Shown piece after piece: positions 15,763-23,894 of a DNA stretch of 36,805 nt (positions are counted from its first letter, which is position 1; each line of letters starts with the position of its first letter). A program made the translations under genes and the position numbers. A model generated the notes under the pieces. The model was given only the letters and a program-made list of their open reading frames with translations, was not told the DNA's origin and did not search any database. This DNA comes from Dehalococcoidia bacterium (GTDB lineage: Bacteria > Chloroflexota > Dehalococcoidia > SM23-28-2 > WHTN01): assembly GCA_009377715.1 (NCBI GenBank), contig WHTN01000016.1:1-36805 (forward strand), written 5' to 3'.

Positions 15763-17121
15763 ATGCGCGATATCATGGAAGCAGCGCTCAGAGGGCATAA
15801 CGCCGACTACATTGAGATACGCGTCGATGATACCGATGCCACGCGGATCATTTACCGCGGCCGAGAACTTGAGGACATTGGCCGGAACCGTAGCTTCGGC
15901 GGCTGCGTCCGCGCGCTGGTCAGCGGCGGCTGGGGTTTCGTCAGCTTCAACGACCTCGATGGCCTGCGCGACAAAGTGACTCTCGCCGTCAGCCAGGCGC
16001 GGCTCGTTGGCCATGAGAAGAGCCAGCTTGCCGAAGTGCCACCAGTGGTGGATATCGTTGCTCCAGGCATCGTCAACGACCCGCGCAATGTGCCGCTCGC
16101 CGCAAAGAAGCGTCTGATGGACGAATACAACGATATCATCTGTTCGACACCTAAAATCCAAACGTCGAACGTTGTCTATGGCGAATCCGATAAGAGGGTG
16201 ATCTTCGCTAACTCGCGCGGCAGTTACATCAAGCAGGAGCGTATCGATGTAATCTGCCGCCTGAGTGCAACCGCCAGGGTGGACGGCGACGTTCAGCAGG
16301 CCAGCTTCAGCCTCGGCGCGCTCAATGACTTCTCGTTCGTCGAAAGCCTGCACGACCAGGCCCGGGAAGCCGCCGAGAAAGCTGTGGCGATGGTTTCGGC
16401 CCCTACCGCGAAGGGTGGCGCTTATACCGTCATCCTCGACCCGATCCTCGCCGGTGTCTTCACGCATGAGGCGTTCGGCCACTTGTCGGAGTCTGACTTC
16501 GTGTACGAGAACCCGCAAATGCAGGAGCTTATGGTGCTCGGCAAGCAGTTCGGCGGGTCACACCTGAACATCGTGGACGGCGCGTCCGTGCCGGGCCTGC
16601 GCGGCAGCTACCGCTACGACGATGAAGGAACGCCCGCCCAAAAGACGTACCTGATCCAGGAAGGCGTGCTGGTCGGCCGCCTGCACTCTCAAGAGACGGC
16701 CGGAAAGATGGGTGAACGCCCGACAGGCAACGCACGCGCGATCGACTATCGCTTCCCGCCGATCGTGCGCATGACCAACACTTACATCGAGCCGGGCGAG
16801 GCGACCCTTGAGGACTTACTGGAAGGCGTGGACGAGGGTATCTACGTCAAGAACTGGTACGGTGGCACAACCAGTATGGAGATGTTCACGTTCTCTGCTG
16901 GCGAGGCGTACATGATCCGAAACGGCCGCGTAGAAGGACTGCTACGGCCGGTGGTCCTGACTGGCAATCTCTTCACGACGCTTGCCAACCTCGACGCTAT
17001 CGGCAATGACATCGAATTCAATCAGGGCGGCGGCTGTGGCAAAGCCGGTCAGATGCCTCTGCCCGTCTCCAACGGCAGCCCGCACATCCGCATACGGGAG
17101 TGTGTGGTGGGAGGCCGCTGA
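15763..17121 (+). CDS. tldD: TldD metalloprotease subunit
   Basis: TldD and TldE form a cytoplasmic heteromeric zinc protease that cleaves small unfolded peptides. In E. coli the pair is linked to microcin B17 maturation and degradation of the CcdA antitoxin. The 452-aa protein has the zinc motif HEAFGH (235-240) and the Gly-rich Cys region FNQGGGCGKAGQ near the C-terminus, which supplies the third ligand. Other family signatures are GGAYTVILDP and GSYRYDDEGTPAQ. AGGAGG lies 6 nt before ATG 15763. The last 20 nt overlap the brnT-like gene. Its partner tldE is 1.6 kb downstream, separated by the toxin-antitoxin wedge. Confidence 0.95.
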   Translation: MRDIMEAALRGHNADYIEIRVDDTDATRIIYRGRELEDIGRNRSFGGCVRALVSGGWGFVSFNDLDGLRDKVTLAVSQARLVGHEKSQLAEVPPVVDIVAPGIVNDPRNVPLAAKKRLMDEYNDIICSTPKIQTSNVVYGESDKRVIFANSRGSYIKQERIDVICRLSATARVDGDVQQASFSLGALNDFSFVESLHDQAREAAEKAVAMVSAPTAKGGAYTVILDPILAGVFTHEAFGHLSESDFVYENPQMQELMVLGKQFGGSHLNIVDGASVPGLRGSYRYDDEGTPAQKTYLIQEGVLVGRLHSQETAGKMGERPTGNARAIDYRFPPIVRMTNTYIEPGEATLEDLLEGVDEGIYVKNWYGGTTSMEMFTFSAGEAYMIRNGRVEGLLRPVVLTGNLFTTLANLDAIGNDIEFNQGGGCGKAGQMPLPVSNGSPHIRIRECVVGGR

Positions 17122-17376
17122 AGATTGGGATCGTTCCAACGTTGAACACATCGCCCGGCATGGAGTCGAGCAAAGAGAAGTCGAAGAAGTCTTCGAAAGT
17201 AGGCCATCGATCCGGAGAATTGGCGGAGACGTTACGCTGCATGGGGCCAGACCGCTAATGGACGGCGTCTTACTGTGATTTTTGAAGAAAGCTTTGGGAG
17301 GACTGTACGGGTAGTCACAGCGAGAGATGTGAACGAAGCAGAGAGGCGTCGCCACCGACGCGAAAGAAGACGATAA
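17102..17376 (+). pseudogene. BrnT-like toxin, one frame break
   Basis: From GTG 17102 the frame reads VWWEAAEDWDRSNVEHIARHGV then EVEEVFESRP, the N-terminal pattern of BrnT-type RNase toxins. It runs into a stop at 17278. Adding one G to GGGG at 17243-17246 continues into LTVIFEESFGRTVRVVTARD and NEAERRRHRRERRR, the typical BrnT ending, to TAA 17374-17376. The joined protein would be about 91 aa, the normal size. It overlaps tldD by 20 nt, and its stop overlaps the antitoxin ATG (TAATG). BrnT toxins cleave RNA and are blocked by BrnA. The family call is by pattern, and the related DUF4258 group is an alternative. Confidence 0.72.
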
Positions 17377-17696
17377 TGTCGAAGAAGAAACTAAAGCCAA
17401 TAAAATCCCTGGATGAGATACCCGAAAACATGACTGAGGAGGAAGCTGCTGAGTACTTTGGAAGCCACAGTCTAGCAGATATTTGGGATCAACTTGAACC
17501 TGTGGAAGAAGAATTTCCAATCGCTCCGCTGGCGCCTACGAAGCGCATCTCCTTGCGTCTGCGAGAAGATCTGGTTGAACGGCCACGAAATTACTCCGAG
17601 GCGAAAGGCATACCCATGCGGACGATCGTCTGGCTCTGGCTGAAGGAAAAATTGGACGAGGAAGAAGAACGAAAAGCTAAGGCAAAGCGTCCTTAA
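17376..17696 (+). CDS. CopG/BrnA-type ribbon-helix-helix antitoxin
   Basis: This is a 106-aa protein. The N-terminal half (DEIPENMTEEEAAEYFGSHS, then LADIWDQLEPVE) is the toxin-binding region seen in antitoxins paired with BrnT-like toxins. The C-terminal half, KRISLRLREDLVER then KGIPMRTIVWLWLKEKL, is a ribbon-helix-helix DNA-binding domain that would autorepress the module. One oddity is ERPRNYSEAKG, where family members usually have a smooth helix (ERLKxLAEE). The order toxin then antitoxin and the 1-nt start/stop overlap are typical of brnTA. Confidence 0.8.
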   Translation: MSKKKLKPIKSLDEIPENMTEEEAAEYFGSHSLADIWDQLEPVEEEFPIAPLAPTKRISLRLREDLVERPRNYSEAKGIPMRTIVWLWLKEKLDEEEERKAKAKRP

Positions 17697-17739
17697 AGTC
17701 TTCGAACGTTAAGGGCTCTGAGTTAGTTAGATAGAGCAT

Positions 17740-18288
17740 ATGCAAAAAATCGCAGTCATCGGCAACGCGGGCTCCGGCAAGTCGACGTTCGCTCGGGATC
17801 TAGGCCAAATCCTTGGGATAGAGGTCATCCACCTCGACGCGCTGTTCTGGAACGCCGGCTGGATTGAGACGCCAAAAGACATCTTCCGCTCCCGCGTTGA
17901 GCAAGCGGTCCGGGGCGACGCGTGGGTCAGCGACGGCAACTACACCAGCACTTTCGACATACGTCTGCTCGCCGCCGATACGATCGTTTTCCTCGACCTT
18001 CCGCTTCAGATCAGCCTCTGGCGTGTGGTCAATCGCTGGATATGCTATAGCGGTCGGACGAGGGCCGACATGGCGCCCGGCTGCCCGGAGCGCTTCGCTC
18101 TCGCGTTTCTTAGGTGGATTTGGGACTACCCCAAGCGTACCCGTCCAACCGTGCTACGCTTGTTAGAAGAACAGGCCGCGCTAGGCAAGCAGGTGTTCGT
18201 GCTACGCAAGCCGGCGGAGATAGAAGGGCTTTTGATAAACTTACGAAGTAGTTTAGTCATGACGGCTAAGAGAGAGGTGCCAGGATGA
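17740..18288 (+). CDS. P-loop kinase-like protein (FlaR / topology-modulation type)
   Basis: This 182-aa P-loop NTPase has Walker A GNAGSGKST (residues 8-16), then HLDALFWNAGW, WVSDGNYTSTFDIRL and IVFLDLPLQISLWRV. That order is typical of the adenylate-kinase-like proteins annotated as DNA topology modulation protein FlaR. Their biochemical role is not established. ATG 17740 has a weak upstream ribosome site. The stop overlaps the next antitoxin by 4 nt (ATGA), so it is coupled to the second toxin-antitoxin module although it is not a recognised part of one. Confidence 0.75.
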   Translation: MQKIAVIGNAGSGKSTFARDLGQILGIEVIHLDALFWNAGWIETPKDIFRSRVEQAVRGDAWVSDGNYTSTFDIRLLAADTIVFLDLPLQISLWRVVNRWICYSGRTRADMAPGCPERFALAFLRWIWDYPKRTRPTVLRLLEEQAALGKQVFVLRKPAEIEGLLINLRSSLVMTAKREVPG

Positions 18289-18467
18289 CGACGAAAGAGC
18301 AGATCATGAGGTCTCTAGATAATCTTCCAGAGGATGCCACGATTGAAGATTTTATGGAGCGCTTGTATTTCCTACTTAAGGTTGAGCGAGGGCTTGCTGA
18401 CGTAGAGGCTGGTCGAACTATTTCACATGAAGAGTTAGTTAAGCGTATGAAGGAATGGGCGAAGTAG
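18285..18467 (+). CDS. Small antitoxin of a ParE-type module
   Basis: This 60-aa acidic protein reads SLDNLPEDATIEDFMERLYFLLKVERGL and ends EAGRTISHEELVKRMKEWAK. This is the pattern of short antitoxins found directly upstream of ParE/RelE toxins. GTGCCAGG precedes ATG 18285, which overlaps the kinase stop. The toxin gene begins inside its last 13 nt. The family name is uncertain (ParD-like or addiction-module protein); the role follows from its partner. Confidence 0.75.
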   Translation: MTTKEQIMRSLDNLPEDATIEDFMERLYFLLKVERGLADVEAGRTISHEELVKRMKEWAK

Positions 18468-18758
18468 TCTGGGGTGGTCAGTCTCAGCACGATCTGGATG
18501 CCACTACTTTATTGCTAGCGATGCTCCGAGAGCCGCTGCCGCATTCCTCATAGAGATCAGGCACTCTGTTGAGCGGCTTAAAGACTTCCCCAGGATAGGT
18601 CGCGTCGTGCCTGAGTTTGGGCGTGACGAAATGAGGGAGATCTAGTTCACGGGTACAGGATGGTTTGTGTCCTCAGTGACAATGACGTCGCAATTGTGAC
18701 CGTTCACCACAGTGCTCGCCTCCTTCGGATCGAAGATATAGAAACGGAAACGCCATGA
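18455..18758 (+). pseudogene. ParE/RelE-type toxin, two frame breaks
   Basis: ATG 18455 opens MGEVVW...QHDLDA. Adding one C to CC at 18501-18502 continues as HYFIASDAPRAAAAF, SVERLKDFPRIGRVVPEFG and REI. Adding one C at 18642 continues as LVHGYRMVCVLSDNDVAIVTVHHSARLL to a TGA at 18756-18758. The joined protein of about 101 aa has the whole ParE pattern, including the PRIGRxVPE and VHHSARLL elements. ParE toxins poison gyrase and RelE toxins cut mRNA; the sequence resembles ParE more. The final TGA overlaps the tldE ATG. Real inactivation of a toxin is plausible, but the breaks match the window-wide G/C deletion pattern. Confidence 0.75.
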
Positions 18759-20065
18759 CCCCAGAAGAACTGCTTGAACTAGCACGACGGCGCTGCGAAG
18801 CAGCCGAAGTCTTCGTCGTGGAGAGCGATGAGACGCCGGTGCTGTTCGAGGCGAACCGGCTTAAAGCCCTTAACACGCGGCAGACCACCGGCATCGCGCT
18901 GCGCGTCATTAAAGACGGCCGTATCGGCTTTGCCTCGACGACCGCGATGAATGAAGCCGCCGAGCTTCTGAACATGGCGCTAGATGTCGCGCCCTTCGGG
19001 GCGGAGGCGCGTTTCGAGATGCCGACGCAGAACGGCCTGACGTCGGTAGATCTATATGACCCGGCGACCGAAGCGTTGCCTACAGAAGATATGATCGAAC
19101 TCGGGCAGTCGATGATCGATGCCGTGCGCCACCATACGCCGGAGTTGCAGTGCGAAGGCTCGGTGCGGAAAGCAACGCAAACGGTCCGCGTCCTCAACTC
19201 CAGCGGTAACGATGCTTCTTACAGCCGCACGACCTTCTCGCTGAGCCTGGAGGGTACGCTCGTGCGCGGCACCGATATGCTGTTCGTCGGCGATAGCGAT
19301 GCCTCTTGCCAGCCGATAACGGACGCCAGTCGCATAGTCGAGACTACCGTTCGTCAGCTAGAACTGGCGAAGGATTTTGCCCAACCTACGTCCGGCCAAT
19401 TGCCGGTGATCTTCTCGCCGCGCGGTGCGGCCGGCGCGATAGTCGGGCCGCTGACGATCGCTTTTTCCGGTCGAACGGTTTGGCAGGGCGCTTCGCCCGT
19501 CGGCAATCGCCTCGGTCAAGAAACGTATGACCGCCGGTTCTCCTTCTGGGACGATCCGACAGTGCCCTGGCGACTCGGCAGCCGCCCTATCGATGGAGAA
19601 GGTGTGCCTAGTCGCTGCCTACCGCTTGTCGAGAACGGCGTGGTCGCTAATTTCCTGTACGACCTTCAGACCGCAGGCCTCGCAGCTGCTAAGAGCACTG
19701 GCAGCGGTGGGCGAGCCCTCGCCTCGCCACCGACCATATCCTCGAGTTGTCTTGTTTTCAGCGGGGGAGACGCTTCGCTTGACGATATGGTCGCAGAGGT
19801 TAAAAATGGTTTATTGGTAGAACAATTAATGGGAGCGGGGCAGGGGAACGTTTTGGGTGGTGATTTCGCTGGCAACGTGTTGCTCGGCTATCGCATTGAG
19901 AACGGCAAGGTCACAGGCCGGGTAAAAGATACGATGGTAGCGGGCAACGTACACGAGGCGTTGAAAGAGGTAGCTGCGTTTGGCAACGAACTGCGCTGGG
20001 TAGGCGGCTCGCTGCACGTGCCGCCGATCTACTTCGCCCGCCTCAGCGTATCGAGTAAAGGTTAG
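18755..20065 (+). CDS. tldE: TldE/PmbA protease partner
   Basis: This 436-aa protein belongs to the TldD/PmbA superfamily but lacks HExxxH, as expected of the TldE subunit, which is catalytically inert yet needed for activity. Recognisable stretches are EVFVVESDETPV, TTGIALRVIKDGRIGFA, the GxAGAIVGPL helix, QGASPVGNRLGQE, DDGEG-like PIDGEGVPSR, and the C-terminal GDFAGNVLLGYRIENGKVTGRVKDTMVAGNV. ATG 18755 overlaps the ParE-type toxin stop. The downstream HEAT-repeat gene starts 1 nt after its stop. It should act with TldD at 15763. Confidence 0.93.
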   Translation: MTPEELLELARRRCEAAEVFVVESDETPVLFEANRLKALNTRQTTGIALRVIKDGRIGFASTTAMNEAAELLNMALDVAPFGAEARFEMPTQNGLTSVDLYDPATEALPTEDMIELGQSMIDAVRHHTPELQCEGSVRKATQTVRVLNSSGNDASYSRTTFSLSLEGTLVRGTDMLFVGDSDASCQPITDASRIVETTVRQLELAKDFAQPTSGQLPVIFSPRGAAGAIVGPLTIAFSGRTVWQGASPVGNRLGQETYDRRFSFWDDPTVPWRLGSRPIDGEGVPSRCLPLVENGVVANFLYDLQTAGLAAAKSTGSGGRALASPPTISSSCLVFSGGDASLDDMVAEVKNGLLVEQLMGAGQGNVLGGDFAGNVLLGYRIENGKVTGRVKDTMVAGNVHEALKEVAAFGNELRWVGGSLHVPPIYFARLSVSSKG

Positions 20066-20066
20066 C

Positions 20067-21005
20067 ATGGAGAACGAATTTCAATATCTGGACGTCTTGC
20101 TGGACCAGCTAACGGATCCGGATGCCACAATCAAGATTAATGACCTTACCTCACTCTCAGACCTAGATGACGATCGCCTAGCCGATCTTCGAGCGAAGTG
20201 GGGCGAGATAGAGCCGTCTCGCCGCACGTGGCTAACGCAGCAGCTCGTAGAACTGTCCGAGGACGATGCGACCCTCGATTTCAACGCCCTGTTTCTTTTC
20301 GCGCTCGGCGACGAAAGCTCTGAGGCGCGTATCGCGGCTGTTCAGGGGTTGTGGGAATATACGGGGCGCGACCTCGAACAGCATTTAAAGAACATCCTTG
20401 TTTCCGATCCCGAATACCTCGTGCGCGGCCATGCTTCAGCGGCGCTGGGCCGCTATGTGTTGCAAAACGAGTTCAATAACGCCTCTGGAGAGGAACAAGA
20501 TGACCTGTTGCGCACTTTGCGCGATACCGTAAATGATGAAGAAGAAGTCATAACTGTGCGGGCTGCTGCTCTGGAGACTATCGGCTACTCCAGCAAGGAC
20601 TGGGTAAAAGACGAGATCCGCAAAGCGTACGAGGACGAAGATGACTCCCTACGTTTGAGCGCCGTGCATGCGATGGGCAATAGTTGCGATAGCGGCTGGC
20701 TGCCTATCGTTTATAGAGAATTAGCTAGCAGCGAAGCTGAAATGCGCTTCGAGGCGGTGAGCGCCAGCGGCGCTATCGGCGAAGATGAGACGGTGCCTCA
20801 TCTTAAGCCGCTCCTGGACGACGAAGACAGTGAAGTCCGGGCTGCGACGATATCTGCACTGGGCGAGATCGGCGGCAGCGAAGCGAAAGCTTTGTTGCTG
20901 CAAAGGTTACATAACGCAGATGAACCGCTTAAGGAGTTAATAGAGGAAGCATTGGGGGAGACCGATTTCACCAACGATCCCCTGGCGTTTCGCTTTCGCT
21001 TATGA
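20067..21005 (+). CDS. HEAT-repeat scaffold protein
   Basis: This 312-aa acidic protein is built of helical repeats, with clear HEAT/PBS-lyase-type units such as SSEARIAAVQGLWEYTGR, YLVRGHASAALGRY, ITVRAAALETIGYS, DSLRLSAVHAMGNS, AEMRFEAVSASGAIG and SEVRAATISALGEIGG. Such proteins are protein-protein interaction platforms and no enzymatic motif is seen. Placed 1 nt after tldE and overlapping the Nudix gene (ATGA), it might bring substrates to TldD/TldE, but that is inference from position alone. Confidence 0.85.
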   Translation: MENEFQYLDVLLDQLTDPDATIKINDLTSLSDLDDDRLADLRAKWGEIEPSRRTWLTQQLVELSEDDATLDFNALFLFALGDESSEARIAAVQGLWEYTGRDLEQHLKNILVSDPEYLVRGHASAALGRYVLQNEFNNASGEEQDDLLRTLRDTVNDEEEVITVRAAALETIGYSSKDWVKDEIRKAYEDEDDSLRLSAVHAMGNSCDSGWLPIVYRELASSEAEMRFEAVSASGAIGEDETVPHLKPLLDDEDSEVRAATISALGEIGGSEAKALLLQRLHNADEPLKELIEEALGETDFTNDPLAFRFRL

Positions 21006-21493
21006 CGCCGCCATCACCACAACAGGGGGGAGGGCAGAAGTGGCCGATCGAACGGCTGGTTTCTGCGGGCGGCGTCGTTTATCGGGTTGGCGATCCTGGC
21101 GTAGAAGTCGTCTTATGCGGACGCAAAAACGATGGCGTTTGGGGTTTGCCCAAGGGAACGCCTCAGACCGGAGAAAGCCTGGAAGAGACGGCCTTGCGTG
21201 AAGTACGCGAGGAGACGGGACTGCAGGTGTCGATACAGGACAAGATCGGCACTATTGAATACTGGTTTTCCAGCCCGCGCGAAGGCATGCGTTATCATAA
21301 GACTGTGCATCATTATCTTATGATCCCGATCGGTGGTAGCACAGACGATCACGACATGGAATACGATTTGGTGGAATGGTTCTCGATCGAAGAGGCTTAC
21401 AGGCTCCTTAGCTACGAGAACGAAGTTAATATGATCCGCAAGGCGGAAAAGCTGCTGGGCCAGAAGTTAGCCGGTCCGGAGCGGTCCGAATGA
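21002..21493 (+). CDS. Nudix hydrolase
   Basis: This 163-aa protein has the Nudix box GTPQTGESLEETALREVREETG (core REVREETGL), preceded by SAGGVVYRV and WGLPKG. It would hydrolyse a nucleoside diphosphate linked to another group with Mg2+. The substrate is not evident, although the layout resembles the MutT/Ap4A hydrolase type. ATG 21002 overlaps the HEAT gene stop, and its own stop overlaps the acetyltransferase start (ATGA). Confidence 0.92.
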   Translation: MTPPSPQQGGGQKWPIERLVSAGGVVYRVGDPGVEVVLCGRKNDGVWGLPKGTPQTGESLEETALREVREETGLQVSIQDKIGTIEYWFSSPREGMRYHKTVHHYLMIPIGGSTDDHDMEYDLVEWFSIEEAYRLLSYENEVNMIRKAEKLLGQKLAGPERSE

Positions 21494-22068
21494 CCGAAAC
21501 CGCCAGCGATGTCATCGCTCGCGGCACGAAGGTTCTGCTGCGCCGAAAGCGCCTAGCGGATGCTTCAGCCGACTACGAGTGGCGCTGCGATCCAGAGCTG
21601 GCCAGTTTCGATGCTGCTCCGCCTTTGCGCATCTCGTACCAGGACTTCCTCGCTAGCTACCTGCGTGACCTGAAATACGAAAGCCGCTACCGTTCCACTT
21701 ACGCGATCGAGGACGAGAACGGCCGGCACATCGGCAACGTGATGTACTACAACGCCGATATCGATCGTGGCGAGGCCGAGTTGGGTATATCTATAGGTGA
21801 TAAGAGCCGCTGGAGCTACGGTTATGGCAGCGATGCCGTATCGTCGTTCGTAGCTTATCTCTTTCGCGAGCGGGGCTTTCGTCGTATCTATCTGCATACG
21901 TTGGAGTGGAACGAACGCGCCCAGCGCTCCTTCGCGAAAGCCGGTTTCGTGTCCTCGGGCACCGTCTGGCGTAGCGGACACAAGTTCGTCATGATGGAAC
22001 TGCTCAGGGACTGGCTGTCTGAGGAAGCTTCTGGCTCATACGATGACCCTAACACTCAGACCGATTAA
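21490..22068 (+). CDS. GNAT acetyltransferase (RimJ/RimL-like)
   Basis: This 192-aa protein has the GNAT core: TYAIEDENGRHIGNV, ELGISIGDKSRWSYGYGSDAV (acetyl-CoA pyrophosphate loop region), FRRIYLHTLEWNERAQRSFAKAGF and a final strand FVMMELL. The pattern resembles RimJ/RimL-type N-acetyltransferases, which acetylate protein N-termini or small amines. It is the last gene of the tightly overlapping tldD-GNAT chain. A new promoter candidate follows at 22117. Confidence 0.9.
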   Translation: MTETASDVIARGTKVLLRRKRLADASADYEWRCDPELASFDAAPPLRISYQDFLASYLRDLKYESRYRSTYAIEDENGRHIGNVMYYNADIDRGEAELGISIGDKSRWSYGYGSDAVSSFVAYLFRERGFRRIYLHTLEWNERAQRSFAKAGFVSSGTVWRSGHKFVMMELLRDWLSEEASGSYDDPNTQTD

Positions 22069-22116
22069 TTGCACCAGCCGTCCAGAAGAAACTACCCCGA
22101 AATACCTTGCGCTTCC

Positions 22117-22146
22117 TTGACCTTTGTGATATTTAGCATCTAATTC
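22117..22146 (+). promoter_or_regulatory. Promoter candidate for the flavin reductase gene
   Basis: TTGACC (22117-22122) and TAATTC (22141-22146) are separated by 18 bp. The ribosome site AAGGAG (22162-22167) and ATG 22176 follow. One mismatch in the -35 and two in the -10 make it plausible but not certain. Confidence 0.4.
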
Positions 22147-22175
22147 GTTATGCGATATCGCAAGGAGCAGAAGAA

Positions 22176-22667
22176 ATGGTCGTAACCAGGGACGCGTTCC
22201 GTCAAGCGATGGGCCTCTTCGCAACTGGAGTGACGGTGGTCACCTCTCACATAGAGGGCCAACTCTTCGCCATGACTGCGAATGCAATCACTTCAGTCTC
22301 CCTGGACCCCGTATTGGTGCTCGTCTGCGTGGATAAAACGGCCTTCACCCACGAAGCGATCGAAAAGACCGGTGTTTTCGCTGTTAGCATCCTTGACCAG
22401 TCGCAAGAGCATCTGTCCCGACGTTTCGCCACAAAACCGCAGCCAGGCGAAAACATCCTGGAAGGCGTAGACTACCACTTGAGCACTCTCGGTTGTCCGC
22501 TGATCGATGGCTCTTTGGCCTATCTGGACTGCCGGGTTTACGCCGCGTATCCAGGTGGCGATCATACGATCTTCCTTGGCGAAGTCCAGGAAGCCAGCGT
22601 CGCCACCGAAGGGCCGCCGCTTATTTTCTATCGTAGCCGCTATGCCGCCTTAGACGTTTTAATTTAG
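22176..22667 (+). CDS. Flavin reductase domain protein
   Basis: This 163-aa protein is of the flavin reductase-like (HpaC/DIM6) FMN-binding family. Visible signatures are MGLFATGVTVVTS, FAMTANAITSVSLDPVLVLVCVD, SILDQSQEHLSRRFA, and the C-terminal GDHTIFLGEVQEA...PLIFYRSRY. These proteins reduce FMN/FAD with NAD(P)H, often for a partner monooxygenase. No two-component monooxygenase is nearby, so the partner is unknown. AAGGAG is 8 nt before ATG 22176. Confidence 0.92.
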   Translation: MVVTRDAFRQAMGLFATGVTVVTSHIEGQLFAMTANAITSVSLDPVLVLVCVDKTAFTHEAIEKTGVFAVSILDQSQEHLSRRFATKPQPGENILEGVDYHLSTLGCPLIDGSLAYLDCRVYAAYPGGDHTIFLGEVQEASVATEGPPLIFYRSRYAALDVLI

Positions 22668-22711
22668 ATAGCTTCTCATTAACCGAAAAGAATGCTAAAA
22701 TATTTATACGC

Positions 22712-22724
22712 CTAAGCAGCTTAG
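22712..22724. promoter_or_regulatory. Small palindrome before the HTH gene
   Basis: CTAAGC and GCTTAG form perfect 6-bp arms around one A, 14 bp before the chosen ATG of the HTH gene and downstream of an AT-rich TAAAATATTTATA stretch. It may be an autoregulatory operator, but it is short enough to arise by chance. Confidence 0.3.
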
Positions 22725-22738
22725 CAATGGAGTATAGA

Positions 22739-22954
22739 ATGGTCACGAGCCCGTTCGATAGCTATTTAGATTTAGTGGAGGCTGCCAGGGTACTCGGCAT
22801 ACATCCTCAAAGCCTTCGGCGTCTAATAAAGCAGAAGAAGGTCCCGGCGGTTATTTTCGCCGGCAAATATCTGATCGAGCGGGATAAGCTCGAAATGTTC
22901 AAATCTAACTACGACCCGCGGCCCGGACGGAAGCCTATCCGCCGGCTGCTTTAA
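22739..22954 (+). CDS. Small helix-turn-helix protein (excisionase/MerR-like)
   Basis: This 71-aa protein consists of little more than a winged HTH of the excisionase type: YLDLVEAARVLGIHPQSLRRLIKQKKVPAVIFAGKYLIERDKLEMF, then a basic tail PRPGRKPIRRLL. GGAG lies 6 nt before ATG 22739; the earlier ATG 22727 has no ribosome site. It could be a DNA-binding regulator, and no integrase is nearby to suggest a mobile element. The adjacent palindrome may be its target. It is convergent with the lipoprotein gene. Confidence 0.75.
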   Translation: MVTSPFDSYLDLVEAARVLGIHPQSLRRLIKQKKVPAVIFAGKYLIERDKLEMFKSNYDPRPGRKPIRRLL

Positions 22955-22968
22955 GCTTGCCGCTGGCC

Positions 22969-23811
22969 CTAACTTGTCGGGGGCTGAATATCGATGGCGC
23001 TGCCGACGTCCGTTACATCGATGTTCAGCAGCACTTCGAACGGAGAGCCGTCCCCCTCGGAGCCTGCAAACTGAGTGCGAAGCCGTACGGGCCAACCTTC
23101 GCTCTCATGAATCCAGATTTCCACAGTGGCTGAAGTTATCTCTCCGCCATCTCCCAATCCTCCTAGGGATGGCGCTATGCCCTCAACAGTGGACTCAGGC
23201 AACTGACATTGCTTTGCTGATACTCCATTTATAGTTTCCCGGCGACTTTCGTTGCACGATTGGCCTTCCAGTACCGAGCCGGCAACATCCCAGAAGACCG
23301 GAAAAATCACGATTTCAGACGCAGGCTGCTCCGCTGGAGCGGGGCCAAGTACTATCCCCCCCACCTTCTGCCATTGCTCGCTGCCGATTACCACTTGATC
23401 GATAACGCTTTCGTTATTGATCCTAATGTGGAGTTCTGCTTTGTCGGGACCTACATATGCACCTGAGTACTCTTGGCTCAGGGTATCGGAGCCAGCAGGA
23501 ATAGGGAATTGTTCGGTTAAGCTCTCTAATCCTTTAGTTTCTAGATTTATTACGTACTTATAAGAACTGATGCCAGTAAGATCCTTAAAGTCGCCACTAC
23601 CCGCTGCAGGCGAAGAAGTTGCTCCAGGCGAACCGGCTGGCTGAGGAGTGCCGGTCGCTGAAGGTGAACCTGTACCCGAGGTAGCGGCGGGCGAACCCGT
23701 ACTTGCCGGCGAGCTTGTGGCGGAGCCTTCATCGTCGCCACCACCGCCACAAGCACTTATGGCTAAGATTGCGAGAACGCTCGCAGCAGCCAGCATAATA
23801 AACTTCTTCAC
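22969..23811 (-). CDS. Lipoprotein of a paralogous pair (copy A)
   Basis: This 280-aa secreted lipoprotein starts at GTG 23811, with AAGGAG 8 nt upstream. It has a signal peptide KKFIMLAAASVLAILAISAC with lipobox ISAC, then a long Gly/Ser/Thr/Pro linker, then a beta-rich domain beginning GISSYKYVINLE. It shares a pattern with the next gene on the same strand: SSYxY near the domain start, KAEL/KLET, GSEQW/GKEQW, two Cys in the second half, QCQL, and WIHESEGWPVR. The layout recalls LppX/LprG-type carriers of mycobacteria, but that is only resemblance. Function unknown. Confidence 0.82.
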   Translation of the reverse strand: MKKFIMLAAASVLAILAISACGGGGDDEGSATSSPASTGSPAATSGTGSPSATGTPQPAGSPGATSSPAAGSGDFKDLTGISSYKYVINLETKGLESLTEQFPIPAGSDTLSQEYSGAYVGPDKAELHIRINNESVIDQVVIGSEQWQKVGGIVLGPAPAEQPASEIVIFPVFWDVAGSVLEGQSCNESRRETINGVSAKQCQLPESTVEGIAPSLGGLGDGGEITSATVEIWIHESEGWPVRLRTQFAGSEGDGSPFEVLLNIDVTDVGSAIDIQPPTS

Positions 23812-23894
23812 AACATTCTCTCCTTCATCGCAAAGCTCCCGTACCCAAATATATAACGAATCAGCCATACTCGCATTAGAGGATGTTAAGGAAG

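Noticed and set aside
15727..16518. A 263-codon open frame on the minus strand opposite tldD
   Set aside because: It lies antisense to strongly conserved TldD sequence, has no recognisable domain and reflects codon bias of the opposite strand.
22739..22954. Prophage or integrative element marked by the excisionase-like protein
   Set aside because: No integrase, attachment-site repeat, tRNA or phage gene lies nearby.
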